A program made the position numbers and the translations under genes. Source: Endomychus coccineus (Eukaryota; Arthropoda; Insecta; Coleoptera; Endomychidae). From it: a DNA stretch of 64,000 nucleotides. Of the stretch, positions 1 through 11,400 are shown piece after piece. The notes under the pieces are model-generated. The model saw nothing but the letters and a program-made list of their open reading frames with translations, had not been told where the DNA came from and ran no database searches. The stretch's first letter is position 1. The number at the start of each line of letters is the position of its first letter. The stretch covers positions 4,340,001-4,404,000 of the forward strand of contig OY294070.1 in the NCBI GenBank assembly GCA_958510875.1, in the 5' to 3' direction.

Positions 1-720
1 CTACAAGTTTTGAAACGAGAGAATTTTTTCTGGAGTTCCCTGTATTCCCCAAAAGTCATTAAGTTTACGGCCTGAGTTTTTAATTAACTCTAACTGTGGA
101 ATTTCGTTCAATCAGCGCGTATAATATGTGTTCTCGCTTTTCATTTAAGCACGAACATAATGGAGAAAAAATAATTAAAAACTACGTAATACGGGATTGA
201 ATTCCAATCAAATTAAAAATTCGAACCAAGGCTGGAGTCTGAGGTTCTGTCAAAGAAAATAACGCACGGTTAACGTGAAAATAAACCTGATTTCATTTGA
301 CGGCGATCGCTCGGAATAATCAATCTCGGAATGCGAAAACAAAAGAACGCGCCAATGTTAAACCACACACGTTTAGACACAGAAGGAAAATCACTGGCAA
401 ATCTACATACGCGCTGCCGATATTGACTTGACAAGTATTTCAAGATATTTTATTGAAATTTTAGCAGCGCGTTCAAATTGACACAGGCATTTAATGTAAG
501 ATTCTACAATATTGCAGTCTGACAATAGAGCTTCAGAGACCAATCACGGCTTCGTTCCGTCGAAGCTTTCTCTATTGGAGAAGCGCATTGTTTGATCTTT
601 TCTTATATCTGAATGATGCGAATTTGTTCGACAGTAAGTGACTTTCGCTCAGAGTTTGTAACGTTTACAGACATCGCAGAAATACCACCGTTGCTTCAAC
701 CAGACATATGATTAATTAAT
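1..720. other. unique AT-rich DNA, no gene recognised
   Basis: I see no coding domain or repeat family here. One local structure is an imperfect inverted repeat at 524-576: AATAGAG then CTTC on the left, GAAG then CTCTATT on the right, with a small hairpin (ACGG/CCGT) inside. It is too short and too bulged to call a microRNA precursor. Confidence 0.4.
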
Positions 721-727
721 AATATGG

Positions 728-815
728 TTTCTCCAGGGTAGATCAATCAGTAACATTACAAACTAATAGTTCGAGACAGCTGTTTTGCTATTCTCACTAG
801 AACGAGGATAATTAT
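728..815 (-). repeat. type-A hammerhead-like repeat, degenerate copy
   Basis: Homologous to copies at 31,983-32,110 and 34,597-34,705. Read on the minus strand it keeps the six-base palindrome CAGCTG (777-782), a following TC dinucleotide, and a GUUC/GAAC helix I pairing. The helix II arms are eroded and the GAAA box has become CAAAA, so this copy should be catalytically dead. It lies about 60 bp from a type-B motif (866-909), so this is probably part of a Penelope-like pseudo-LTR. Confidence 0.5.
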
Positions 816-920
816 ATATAAATTCCCGGGAAATAGGCCACAGTAACACATATGCTTATTATTTTCGTCTTTACGTACGTTTCGGTCTCACAACCATCAT
901 CAGAAGAAGTATCAGTGTCC
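811..920 (-). ncRNA. type-B hammerhead-like motif (PLE-type), copy 1
   Basis: One of three ~100-bp repeats (others near 54,000 and 56,700). On the minus strand it reads CTGATGA (903-897), then T and a stem with GGT/ACC, GAAA (883-880), palindrome CGTACG (879-874), TA, then AAGACG (871-866). The immediate 5' flank TCTT pairs with AAGA as a short helix I. This follows the hammerhead order (helix I, CUGAUGA, helix II, GAAA, short palindromic helix III, UH). An unpaired T between CTGATGA and helix II is non-canonical. Hammerheads are known from PLE pseudo-LTRs. Activity is not shown. Confidence 0.5.
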
Positions 921-3200
921 AAAACATGGACATATAGATTGAACTACCCGTGGTAATGCTAAACGCGAATCCTGCAGGCGAGAGAGAGGGGAAACGAAGA
1001 GGCCTAATTCTGGCTTTGTTGCGCGCAGGGCTCTTTGCTATGTTATGAGTGCCTCCGTGTTGGCAAAACCAGCTACAGTCATGCTGCATTTCCATGGCAA
1101 AGCATCGACCAATAGAAACGCGATAGATAAAGAAAGACTAGGCCTCTTAATTTTCCGTCTCTCTTGCCTACAATATCCACGCTTAGCATTACCACGCGAA
1201 GGCCATTCTATATGTAGGAGGGTCCAAACCGGGATTTCTTAAAGCTAATTGTTTCAATCTCAAAGAATCCAAGAAGCCACTGTAAAGCAATCTGCTTCTA
1301 ATGATCGAAGTCATATAACGCAATGTTTGGATTGGACTGAAACCAAACTATAATACGCTCAAGTATTCACTTTCGAAAGAGATGCTATTGTAATCGCATT
1401 GATTGTTACATTCAAAACAATGTTTAGCAATGGCGGAGAAGTTTTCTAAGTTTTGTTTCTAGTTCTATACTTATGACCATGCATTCTTTTTCGTAAGTAT
1501 TGTTCAAGATTTTTGGAAAAGTCCCATCGCATTCTAATCAATTTAATTCATATTATGGGTGGTTTCTTTAGCTTTTGGTAGTGTTGCTCCTTCTGAGAAG
1601 GAGAAACAACTTCCCGGAGAAGGCTTTTAGGCGCTAAGAATCCGGCAGACCAGGGGGCACGGGCTCCCTAGGCCGTGAGAAGTGTCATTTGTTTCGGAAT
1701 ATCTTTCCGAAAAAATAATAATGATTTTATGAAATTTCGGTTTTTTCAGAATATCTCGGAAAGTATTTGTTATTTTGCATATTCTAATACGACGTTTTGT
1801 TAAGCATCAAATTGAGCGACTTTATTCAATCGAAAATGTGTCTCTAACCATTTACATGATCCTAATTATGGGGAACTCGAATTTGAGCCACTATTTATAT
1901 AATAGACAATGGCATTGATGCATTTTGTATAATAAGGCTAGATGCTTATTCATTCGGCCTTTATACACATGGATCTTTTGTAACCGTGATCTACCTGAAT
2001 AATGGAATATTTAGCTGAAAGGGTTGGTCAGAGGAATGCAAAGTATTTCATAAATAACTACACACAGCCACATCTAAATGTCCACTTTGCCGTGATAAAG
2101 GAAATTAATTATGAGTAAAACGATGTAGTATGCTACGCTACCCAAATACACATGAAACATTCAACTGTTTTACAGCAGGTAGCTTTAACCTTGCTTTAAC
2201 CTGGCGCTAGAGCCGGAAGTGGCGACAATAAGGAACTTCCGTTTTAGATTTATAGTATTTCTACTAATTTCAAGGGATACAATTGAAAATATCGCTTTTT
2301 ATTGTTTTCTACCATGCAGGACATAAATCCACCGTTATTGCTTGCAATTATCACGGATGATTTAAATAAGTATGGTTTGTAGCGGTTTTGTTTCGAATAA
2401 AAGTCTGAGCACGACAATGTAGAACGAGTATAAATATTCATGACTCATTCAATCCAGTTCCCGACTCGAAATAAACTGTGTTATAATGGAACTTTCCCTG
2501 AAGTAAATTCGTGAATGTTAATGATAATAAGTTCTCAAAATGTAGGTCACTTGGGGTTATTAGGATCAGGTTAGTCAGGATTGTCAAGTATACAGCGTCC
2601 TTGAAAAACTATGGAACAGTGATTCTAAGTACACTCTAGCTACTATTGGGTAATATATGTTCCAATGTATCATTAGGTCAGAAAAGATGAATAGTGTTCT
2701 CCATTATGGGATGAAACTTTTAACTTTTAATGTTCGAAGAACATCGCAGGAGCCAGCAGTGGAATGTGGGAAGAGGAGATAGGCATTCGTGTATTTCTTG
2801 GAGGTTTGGAAAGGTTATGGCATAGGGAAAGACTTCACTACGCAAAGAGTTCCCAACTTCGCTGTTAGATGAAACAATGAAGTCTGGTAGGAAGAAAGAT
2901 TCAAGTTTTGAATGACATACAACATGACACAAAAAAATTATGGTTATTTCAATCCAGGTACAACACTGTATGTGTAAACAAAAAGCTAAGCAAATATTCG
3001 ATTTTCTCATCATTGATTCTCACAGTAACCCAAATTTGGTCAAGATACCTATAATTGAACGAAAATATAATGAAAATATCAAACGCCCTGTATCTCTTAA
3101 AATTAGTCAAAGATTCCTGCTTTGAAGTCTGTTCAAGTACTTGATAAACACCCTGTATAGTGAGGAAAGTCTACTATTCAGGAAAACCAATAAATATTGT
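921..3200. other. no gene recognised
   Basis: AT-rich sequence with only short chance ORFs. Two isolated CCCTGTAT motifs (about 3,087 and 3,148) resemble the ends of the Tc1/mariner-type TIRs seen elsewhere in the window and may be remnants. A segment near 2,580-2,615 (core CGTCCTTGA) resembles 42,290-42,320, so part of this stretch is probably dispersed repeat. Confidence 0.35.
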
Positions 3201-3204
3201 AGAC

Positions 3205-3625
3205 CTGGAGCTTATACCTATCTTTCCTAGGCTGTGATAACTTTTATATAGGTGGAACTTAGAAACCAAAAACATTTCCGTTCTTTCAAACTTAACAAAA
3301 CAGACACAACATTTGCTAACTATTTCTTACAGCTTGGTCATACCTTTTCTTATTCAGATAGCCCAATCATTTTACATAATCAAATCAAATATTTCAAATA
3401 AAATACATTAGAATCAATAGTGATTCCAAAGTGATCTTTTCCTTTGTCTTTCAAAGCACTCTCAGAATATTAAATAATAATGATCTTAATGCACCCTATT
3501 TACTTTTAGAGCAGTCGAATGGGTATTTGAGGATGAAATCCTTGGAAAATGAACCGATTTTGATGGGAGAAACTAAATTCTCTTCGGAATTCTATCAGAA
3601 ACAAAGTCTACCTCGACTGTAGTTG
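3205..3625 (+). pseudogene. GIY-YIG nuclease remnant (PLE-like C-terminus)
   Basis: The plus strand reads FYIGGT near 3,243-3,260, then a motif FANYFLQLGHTF near 3,314-3,350, then NTLESIVIPK near 3,400-3,430, with a stop inside. An FYIG box, FA.H...GH and LES.EI.K in that order match the C-terminal GIY-YIG endonuclease of PLE-type retroelements. A diverged paralogue of the same stretch lies at 57,760-58,060, and both continue into a similar 3' tail. Frameshifts and stops make this a fossil. PLE membership is inferred from the nuclease type; no RT domain adjoins it. Confidence 0.55.
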
Positions 3626-3786
3626 CGCAAAAATTTTGCTTTGTTTATAAACAGTGAATTAACACGTCAATTAGTGTATTTATGAGATTACATAAAAATT
3701 CATAAAAAATGACCGTGTGAAGTCTTTCATTTTCGGTCAGTGAACATATGAAAATAGTTGAACAAGTGATTGAATTACCTTCGTTC

Positions 3787-4265
3787 GTTATAAACAATTG
3801 ATTTATTATCAAAGACGAATTCGACCAAAGCTACGAGTTTAGGATCGTTTTCGACTAGTTTTGGCCTTCTGGAATCGATTTTGTTGTAAATATCGTCAAA
3901 TGTATATCCACTAATTTGTTAATTTGTTATAAACAAATTATATTTATTAATAAATATATGAATTTGACCAAATTGTCTAGTTTATAGTTGTTTTCAGCTA
4001 ATTTTGACTTTATGAGTACGATTTTATTGTTATTGTGGTCATTAAATGCATATATAAATTTTTGAATTGTTATAAATAAATTATTTATTGATAATTATAC
4101 GAATTTGACCAAAACGACGAGTTTATAGTCGATTTCAGCTAATTTCGGCCTCTTTAGTATGATTTTATTGTTATTATAATTCTTAAATGCATACATAAGA
4201 TTTTAAATTATTATAAATAAATTATTTATCAATAAATATACAAATTGCTCCAAAGTTCCGAATGT
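3787..4265. repeat. 141-bp satellite, about 3.4 tandem units
   Basis: Degenerate units begin at about 3,787, 3,926, 4,069 and 4,210, each opening with a version of GTTATAAATAAATTATTTAT. They share GAATTTGACCAAA, then TTTCAGCTAATTT, then TTTTATTGTTAT. The period is 139-143 bp. The last unit is truncated. The units are very AT-rich and diverged, which suggests an old array. Confidence 0.8.
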
Positions 4266-4309
4266 AAAATGTTTTTAAAATTAATGTATTGATAGTCAAA
4301 TAAATTATA

Positions 4310-6500
4310 TTAAAAAAAAATAGATATGTTTGTTACTAGAAAAATCTCTATTTTGAAACGAACAAATAAAAAATGTTCCATTCTCGTTCATCTTAGGGTA
4401 AAATTCTCTGATGCTAGAATCTTGAAAAAAATATTCTTTTCGTTGCATTATAGCGAGAGTTTGGGAGTATTATTCGTGATACGTTTGAATTAAACAATTT
4501 TTTCTTCGAACGTGGTATTTTCTCATTTATTAATTTATTATTCCATTGAGACTTGATATCATTTATTTTATATTTTTTTCCCAAGAATTTCGAGATTTGC
4601 CATATTTTTATACTCATTAGACATTTTGTGGGGATCAGCTCCTAACGACTGGGGAAGGTTTGCCACAAGCTGATTGGTGGTCCTTTGGGACACAGGAAAT
4701 GAAACACTCACGTTAAAAAGCTAAACTTAGAGCTCGACGTCATGATGACTTAATGTCTTACTCCACACAATAATAATAATGATAATGATATAATGATCTA
4801 ATAATCATAATGCATCTTAATGAATGAATATTGACAACAGTCTATATTGAAGGAATACAATGAATTCATAATCAATAATAACAGTTCTAATAATAATCCT
4901 AGCATATATATCAGCCTCCTCAATATCTACTTCGGCTTCAAGGTTCCCACGCTCGTCATGTCAGGGTCCCTTGTTGTAATAATATTTTCATATTATTACA
5001 AGGTAATCATGATAACAAACATATTAAAAGTGGTATGAAAACAAAGTAAATGTTCTTTCATTCAATCATCATGCTAATTAATTATTATAATCGAATCAAA
5101 TGAAAGAGTCAAATCACCTCTCTCTGATCCACGAGGCGATAGTTCGAGCGAACAATAAATTCGCACCACATAGCAAATATGAACATGCAATACAGTTTTT
5201 AATTATTCACAGAACGATTTCCCCGATTCTACATTTCACTTGTATTATTCAGATGCTTATTGTTGAAAAATGATTTATTCAATTCAGCTTTATTCCAATT
5301 GCGAGGCATTATGGATTGTGTGTGGAATTGTTCTCTGAATAACGGAAATGAATTGAGTCGTTCACGCATTATCCGATTTCATTTCATTAACGGGTCAGTT
5401 CGTTTGAAACCTTTCGTTATTTACATAAAACATGCGCAATCGAAAGTTACCCATCTTGTCCAGCTGCTTCGATGTTCCGTGCTGGTTCACACTGCGTTAT
5501 CTTGACTTTTGCGAGATTCAAAGATCTCGCACATAGTGAATTTAATTGCAATTATCGGATAATCGATTCGAGTGAGCGAGCAACTCAAACAAAATCACAA
5601 TGTTGAATGTCGCGTTCATTATACTGTCCATTGCTATTGGAAACTTTACAATTCATTATGAAAACATGCAACTGAGTTAATTACTGTTGAAAGTTGGGTA
5701 GCGACATAAATATTAATGTTTCATTTCGGAAAATATGTTTCAATCGTTTTCAACGAATACATTTCTTTGTCTATAATATTATTACATATTTATTTATGGA
5801 CGAGTAGAATTTACATGGAAATTAAATTCGGTGAATTAGATGAATATTGTAATATCTTGAAGAGATTAATCCTAAATTAGATAACTCTTCTATTTTCTTA
5901 TGTCATAATGTTTATTGAGTAAAAACATGAAACAAATTTGTTATTTGTATTATATAGCATAACAAATGATGAGTCGACAAGATTCCGACCATTACTGCAG
6001 AGTGTCAATGCCGGCACGTAGGCCAACCTTCGCCGAACTATAGCATGGACTATGAGGGAAATGCCTTAGCTTCTATAAGACACTTAAACGGTCTGGTGAA
6101 TATAACCCTCCACCAAATTGTGCATCAATTTCACGCATCAAATTGATGGACTTACGATAATGATAACGCATACTCATTACCATTCGGTATTCCCTAACCT
6201 CTCTCATGGATATACTCCCAAAATGTTGGATATTTTTCCGGCACCTTCACCAAATTGCTTTCTTAAGCGCATCTTTTGATAAATATAATAATATGAGCGT
6301 GTCTACAATCTTATTTCTTCATCTTCTCAATCCACCTCGAACCTTAAACTGAAACTGAATTCCGTTCGTATGTTAATAGTCGAGGAAATAAAGCATTCCA
6401 CACTCCAGAGTCAGCGCAGTTGGATGGATTGAGATGCGGTTTTCTGCATTCGATTCAGAAAATGATTTAGAAATTTTGTGGCTGGATTGTTTTTTGCGGA
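4310..6500. other. no gene recognised
   Basis: AT-rich sequence with trinucleotide-like patches (AAT/GAT repeats near 4,770-4,805). Bases 5,033-5,085 resemble 58,246-58,295 (shared block ACAAAGTAA.TGTTCTTTCATT), placing a retroelement 3' tail here. Bases 6,100-6,310 resemble the degenerate interspersed unit at 46,230-46,690. I see no host exon. Confidence 0.35.
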
Positions 6501-6509
6501 GGGAATTTA

Positions 6510-6990
6510 ATGCATTCTTATAGACAAAAATGCATTTTGCAGAGTGCACTTTTTGAGGTGAATAAAAAAAACGGACTCGAATTGATTTTTCGGGGGGTTT
6601 TAGGGTCGCTGTTATTTGAGAACAAAATGAGTTCTTGATTCTTGTCCATATTAAGTTTTAGATTGTTTTGAGTGAACCGTTCCTCCGCCATCAACCAGGT
6701 ATTGCCAATTTTGGTGATCAAACTACCAAGGTTCCCATCTCCACATATTATCGAGCTGTCATCGACAAAAGACTTACTTTTTTCGGGTAGCAAGTAGTAA
6801 TATATATATAATAAAAAGTATGGATCCTAAGACCTAGCCCTAGGGCACTTCACTTTTCACAATCTCATTCTCTGAAACTGCATCAGTAAAGCAAACATAT
6901 TGACGCATTACAGAGAAATATGACTTCCAAAGGCTGTACCCTTACGCCGTATCTGGAAAGCTTCTCGATCAGAATAAAAGTTGAATCTTA
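6510..6990 (-). pseudogene. non-LTR retrotransposon RT fragment
   Basis: The minus strand shows the RT palm. A motif equivalent to GVPQGSVLG..LF..YI is at about 6,850-6,800 but carries two stops. It is followed by FVDDSS (about 6,770-6,750), the version here of the catalytic YADD box, and then the conserved NLKLNMDKNQ.LILFS stretch. Only fingers/palm survives; there is no endonuclease or thumb. This is a dead 5'-truncated and 3'-truncated non-LTR copy of CR1/Jockey type. The clade is uncertain. Confidence 0.75.
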
Positions 6991-7679
6991 TCTAGAGGTT
7001 TCTTTCATTTTCGCCTTTGAGGAACTATAACAAGTGACTCACATTCAGAATGAGATATTTGTCAAAAATCATTATTTACAACTAAATAGTTGTAATCAGC
7101 AGTAACGTATTGGTGACTTACAAACACGGCCACTTTTAATTGTCGCACTCGCAAAATTGATGATAATGATTGATCTATCCCCGTATGTAACAAATTCATA
7201 TAATCAGTTCTAAGTAGTTATATCTACCCGTTCAATTAGTTTGAAATAAAACATGTTCAACTTCAGAAAAAGAAACCCATTATTTCTATTTACGAGGCTT
7301 TAACAATGAGGCAACGAACAATTCGAGTTTAGACCTCGGCCAACTCGTAGATATCACTTAGCACCACTACCTACAAATTGAAATCCAAATCCTACCCTAT
7401 AATTCACATCATCGTGTAAGAATTTCGTAACATTCTAAGATTAAACTCAGTGCTTAGTATACCAGTTTTAGCGAGAACGAGTCCGATAGTTTTTATGTCG
7501 AGTTGGAGAATTTGAAACAAATTTCGGTACAGTTGTCGCTCTTTGCTCATAAGATAATGCTAAATATAATATATCAACAACTTACTTTTTGAATTTTGTT
7601 ACTTTCCCATGGTCTCACGGCTACGAAACGATGTGAAAAATTCCTTTTTATAGTGCTTGAACATCGCCAAACACTCCTA
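6991..7679. other. no gene recognised
   Basis: AT-rich spacer between an RT fragment and a mariner fragment. No motif, repeat or promoter-like element stood out on either strand. Confidence 0.3.
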
Positions 7680-7925
7680 TGAAGTTGTCACACGTTCGCG
7701 CTTGTTGTCAACAGAAAAGAAATGCGTACTTCAACTCGCCAATCGTTCAATATCATACCATGGATTTTAACGACGATTTCTGGCGTTGTAACCTTAATTG
7801 GACGACCAGAACGTTCGGCGCTTTTGGTGGTCATACCACCACAACGAAAAATTAAGTCAATACCTATTTTGTTTATGTTTCTCATTTTTCTCCTTCTTTC
7901 GCTTTGTGAAGATAGTAATCTCATA
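7680..7925 (-). pseudogene. mariner-type transposase N-terminal fragment
   Basis: The minus-strand frame contains ERSGRPIKVTTPEIVVKIHGM followed by NDWRVEVR. This is the second helix-turn-helix region of mariner transposases, whose hallmark is a GRP linker and then a T.E.V.KI..MI..D.R.....I segment. Only about 60-70 residues remain. The DDD catalytic domain is absent, so this is a truncated relic. It abuts a SINE on its left-hand (plus-coordinate right) side. GRP-type linkers also occur in other Tc1/mariner groups, but the order favours mariner. Confidence 0.7.
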
Positions 7926-7939
7926 TTGATTCAAAAACA

Positions 7940-8045
7940 ATGATTCCGCATTAAATAAATATTCCACCTACACCAGGATTCGAACCTACGACCAAGGTGT
8001 TACTAGACGCGTATGCCAACCTAAGAATTGTAAGTTAGCTTTTCG
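7940..8045 (-). mobile_element. tRNA-derived SINE head
   Basis: Read on the minus strand, 8,040-7,960 resembles a decayed tRNA. A perfect internal Pol III B box GGTTCGAATCC lies at 7,986-7,976, and about 30 bp upstream is an A-box-like TTAGGTTGGCATACG. The T-arm-like block runs on into TGGTGTAGGTGG. There is no intact acceptor stem or anticodon arm, so it is not a tRNA gene. An AT-rich body follows to about 7,930. Confidence 0.65.
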
Positions 8046-8114
8046 ATTTGATATGTGAAGTAAGTAAACTACTAACTGTCTCATTATAATCATTACAATA
8101 CTGATTATCATGTT

Positions 8115-8482
8115 CTGGCTGAAGCTTAGCTGGAGCTAGAAAACCGAGGATTGGTGTGAATAAGTAGAAGAATCGAGACTCGGTGTGTAAAAGCTGGCTG
8201 ACTCTCGGTTAAACGCTTGAGAGCCGAGATTCGTTATATGGCACCTGGATGAGCTTGGTAGAAAGTAGTAGGGCTGACACTTGGCTTGTGAAACCTGGCT
8301 GAGTCTTGGCTAGAAGCCGCGGAGCCAAGACTCGGTGTTTCAAGTCTTGGCAAGACGATCGAGAGCCAAGATTCAGTAGATGCAATCATGAGGCTTGGTT
8401 AAGAACAGGAGAGCCAGTACTCGGCTTTTGAAACTTCTCTGAGGTTCGACTAGAAACTTGGGAATCAAGACAAAAAATTGTG
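8115..8482. repeat. hairpin-forming minisatellite, ~50-bp degenerate units
   Basis: About seven diverged units of ~43-50 bp follow each other. Each has a core of the form GAGTCTTGGCT...AGCCAAGACTC. The clearest unit has a perfect 11-bp inverted repeat (8,301-8,311 against 8,323-8,333). Others are TCTCGG/CCGAGA (8,203-8,208 with 8,224-8,229) and TCTTGGC/GCCAAGA (8,345-8,351 with 8,365-8,371). Both arms change together between units. No ORF spans it. Confidence 0.75.
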
Positions 8483-8489
8483 AATTGTT

Positions 8490-9340
8490 CCAATCGACGG
8501 CGAAGAGTCCACATAATGTTTAACAAGCGATGCTTTGGTTTGCGTAATGTCTTTCCCACGCAAGAATTAATGTTTAATCAAGACCCCCCACAGAAATTTC
8601 CAAGGCTGCTTGCTTTCGATGGGTGTCAAAACAGTACTGAATGACACATCAGTCTGAAAACTTCAAAGTGTTCTAGTTGAAGATGGTACAACACAAATGT
8701 CTCATGGGACTCTTATTTTTATAATAAAATCTTACTTTTGGGATTTTTCTACAGTGTGATATTCAAAGCAGTGTTCATTTGTGATACGTGTGGTGAAACT
8801 CTTGTACCAGAGTCCTATCGAAATACGCTGTAATGCAGATTTAGACTAGCCTTGAAATTTAGATAAACTTCTAGAAGTATTCGAATGATTACACTTATTC
8901 AACGTGTAAGAGTCCACAATCAAGAACGAATACCTAGTGAAATTCGAATGACGCTAACATAGAGATCACGTACGGTGATTTCGTTTAGAAGGAGAATCAC
9001 AATAGAGGTATGAAATAGCTGGCTCTATCGCTGTCCCCACGGCATAAAACCGCTGTGTTAGCCCCCCTCCTGAGGGGATTACAAGTTGTATGAAGTTTAA
9101 ATTGGATGTTTACGTGGTTTTCAAATCAATATCTTGCGTCACGAGCTGTAAACTGCATCTGCAGGTGGCTATAAACGACTGCCCGATCGTACAATTTATG
9201 AAACGACGAAATAAACAAAACACGCAAAGCGAATCAATTGGAATGTAGATTCGAAGGTTTTTAGACTAGTCGAACCTTAATTTGTGTGAATATAATGGAG
9301 ATAAAGAACGTTAATCAATTAATCCACTCTGATATTCATT
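8490..9340. other. PLE-like remnant plus unassigned DNA
   Basis: Bases about 8,625-8,870 match 38,410-38,650 in order (shared blocks include CATCAGTCTGAAAA, GTTCTAGTT and AGCCTTGAAA). At 38.5 kb that sequence carries a PLE-like VYRKPTQT motif, so this stretch is probably a more decayed copy of the same element. The rest of the interval has no recognisable content. Confidence 0.35.
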
Positions 9341-9344
9341 CACT

Positions 9345-9485
9345 TCCATAATCGACTGGAACAAAGTTGGTGCTAAGAAAGATCCTTGTGGCATGCCAGC
9401 ATTGATGGTCGTTGTATCCGAAACCATCACATGGAGTGATCTATCTGAGAGAAAACTTGATGGTTAACACTGTAAATAAGAGATA
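9345..9485 (-). pseudogene. RT fragment with GMPQG box
   Basis: The minus strand reads DRSLHVMVSDTTT, then NAGMPQGSFLAPTLFQSI, over about 9,470-9,360. This matches the RT motif S..R...V.......GVPQGS.L.P.LF found just before the YADD box in non-LTR elements. The catalytic box itself is missing. It is a very short relic. Confidence 0.65.
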
Positions 9486-9599
9486 CTTTATCCACTAAAA
9501 ATACTTTTCGTCTAACAAGTATGATGCTGCAATTCTCAATTAATTTCATCAAGTATTTTCCAGCTTTATGTTTTTATGTTTCTACTTCCCATATATGCA

Positions 9600-9710
9600 G
9601 TTTCAACATTTTAGGAATGATGTTACATTCGGAAGTCTAAAGAAGACCAAAAAATATATACGGTCGAAACGTCGTTGAACAGATAACAACATCTTTTTTT
9701 GCTGTCCTAT
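9600..9710 (+). repeat. PLE pseudo-LTR-like hairpin, weak
   Basis: The plus strand has AAGACC (about 9,643-9,650) followed by GGTCGAAACGTCG (about 9,660-9,675). The GACC/GGTC arms could form helix II of a hammerhead-like fold next to a CGAAAC box. The CUGAUGA box would have to be CTAAAGA, which departs from consensus. I take it as a decayed PLE terminal repeat. Confidence 0.3.
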
Positions 9711-10600
9711 TTCCGCTAGTTTTTTTCTGTTGTACAAAGCAGGGACGATGCCACGTAATGGAATTACATCCTTTATAATTTTTCCATTTTGTCTTGCAAA
9801 CTGTATATTAGTGATAGATCACGGAAGACATTGAATCAGTGGGTGAATGACATAATCAGGGGTAAACTGCAGGCAGTTCACTTGCAACTCGGTCATTTGC
9901 ATGGTATAATTTCATAATTTGGTAGCATTCAACAGAGGATATAACTGACAATACATCTAGTACGCTAAATTATCGACAATTAGTCAGATGATTGTTGATA
10001 ACATGCCAGTACTGTGATATATAATGAAGGAAACGCTATTGATGCCATCTACAAGCCAAATATGTATTATACAAAGTGTGTATAGGATGAGGAATATGTT
10101 ATGATATTGAAAGTCGGAACCGCTTTCCACAGCTTGGCATCGTTCGAATTAGAAAAACGCCACAGGGACATTTAAATGAGAGTATCTTTCCATGAGAAAA
10201 GGAAAATAGTTTCTGGATGTACAGGATAGTCTTATATTGGGGACAACTTTAACATTAGGTAGGGACCGTAACAAGTCAGTATGCCATGACCATTAATAGG
10301 CTCCGCCTTCTCCTTCAGTACTTGATACATATATCAGCGCCCCAGAAACATCGGATGATTTATAGTAGCGTTCGTATACAAACGTGATTTCAGCAGAAGA
10401 AATTGTTGAAAGAATGTTAACAGACAGACAGATATTATGAACTCTACCCAAATTGTTCTGCAAGGCGATCTCTAATGTCTCAAGCTATACGTGACTGTAT
10501 TCACATAAGACAGTCTACAGAAAAATTTTTTACGTTACTTGTGCTTTTTGCTCTGGATATTCACTAAGGTATTCGTTTTGCATTCTTTATTCTAGCGCTA
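9711..10600. other. no gene recognised
   Basis: Moderately AT-rich DNA with no coding motif, tandem repeat or TIR-like end that I could identify on either strand. Confidence 0.3.
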
Positions 10601-10609
10601 TTTGGGTAC

Positions 10610-11400
10610 AGCGCATTATTTGCAGTATTTCCGCGTGGATAATGTTGGCGTGGTTGCAGTTTATCCCTACTGCCACCTGTCCATGGCTTCTGGCTCCATT
10701 AGTCAACCAGATTCCACCATTCTTCAATCTTCTCTGAGGGGTATGCTTATACGATACTTTTCATCAAAGGTGTATCGTGGTGTCATCCCATCTGTTCTCA
10801 TTAAGTGGATGGGGTGTGGCCTCAATTGCAATCAATAGCCCTTCTGCACAACCAGAAGGCTGTAGGTAATTTGGGGCATAGTTGGGCTAGTTGTGGTTTC
10901 CATATAAGTTTCTTGTCGGTCGCTGATTTTAATCACCTAACCTGCTATGATCAGTTCTCTGGTGAGTACTGTTTTGTTAAAACTGAAACTTCTGTTCTCT
11001 TAGAGTCAATCTTCAATCCTTCATTGCTGCACCATTCATTCGGTGCAGTCAAGGATTATATTAGTTCCATCATAGTGTTCTGAAATTTTCCTCTGACGAT
11101 TATGAGTATGTCATCAGCATACCCGTTTTCATGACATCCTAGGTTGGCTATTTTCCCATTTTCAACCATCAAATACTATGTTCCAGATGGTGAGTGAAAG
11201 AACTCCCCCTTGTGGACATCCGTTTTCAACAGAGCCACTGATCATTGTGTCACTTCTGGAGACATGGAGGTTATATAATAGAACTGTCACTCCTTCCCAC
11301 CTTTTTTGTCTTATCACTCTGTGAAGGTCAAAGGATCGCCATGTAAAGGTCCAAGTTTTTTCGGGGTTTCTGCAATATGTAAGGGCCATTCAACTTTGAA
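10610..11400 (-). pseudogene. R1/Jockey-like RT fragment
   Basis: The minus strand carries, in order, VSRSDTMISGSVENGCPQGG (about 11,290-11,205), then NGYADDILIIVRGKF (about 11,130-11,085) with the intact catalytic YADD, then ...NEGLKIDSKRTEVSVLT. Further on is a thumb-region block beginning FWLCRRAID (near 10,866) that in relatives reads CRRAIG..WGL.P....WIYTA. Several stops and frameshifts separate the blocks. The CPQGG form and the CRRA..G block are typical of R1/Jockey-group elements. Plus-strand ORFs over the same bases are antisense shadows. Confidence 0.75.

Noticed and set aside
524..576. microRNA precursor
   Set aside because: Stem of about 11 pairs with a 4-nt bulge and a large unpaired section; too weak.
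7960..8040. tRNA gene
   Set aside because: Perfect B box, but no acceptor stem or anticodon arm can be folded; a tRNA-derived SINE explains it better.
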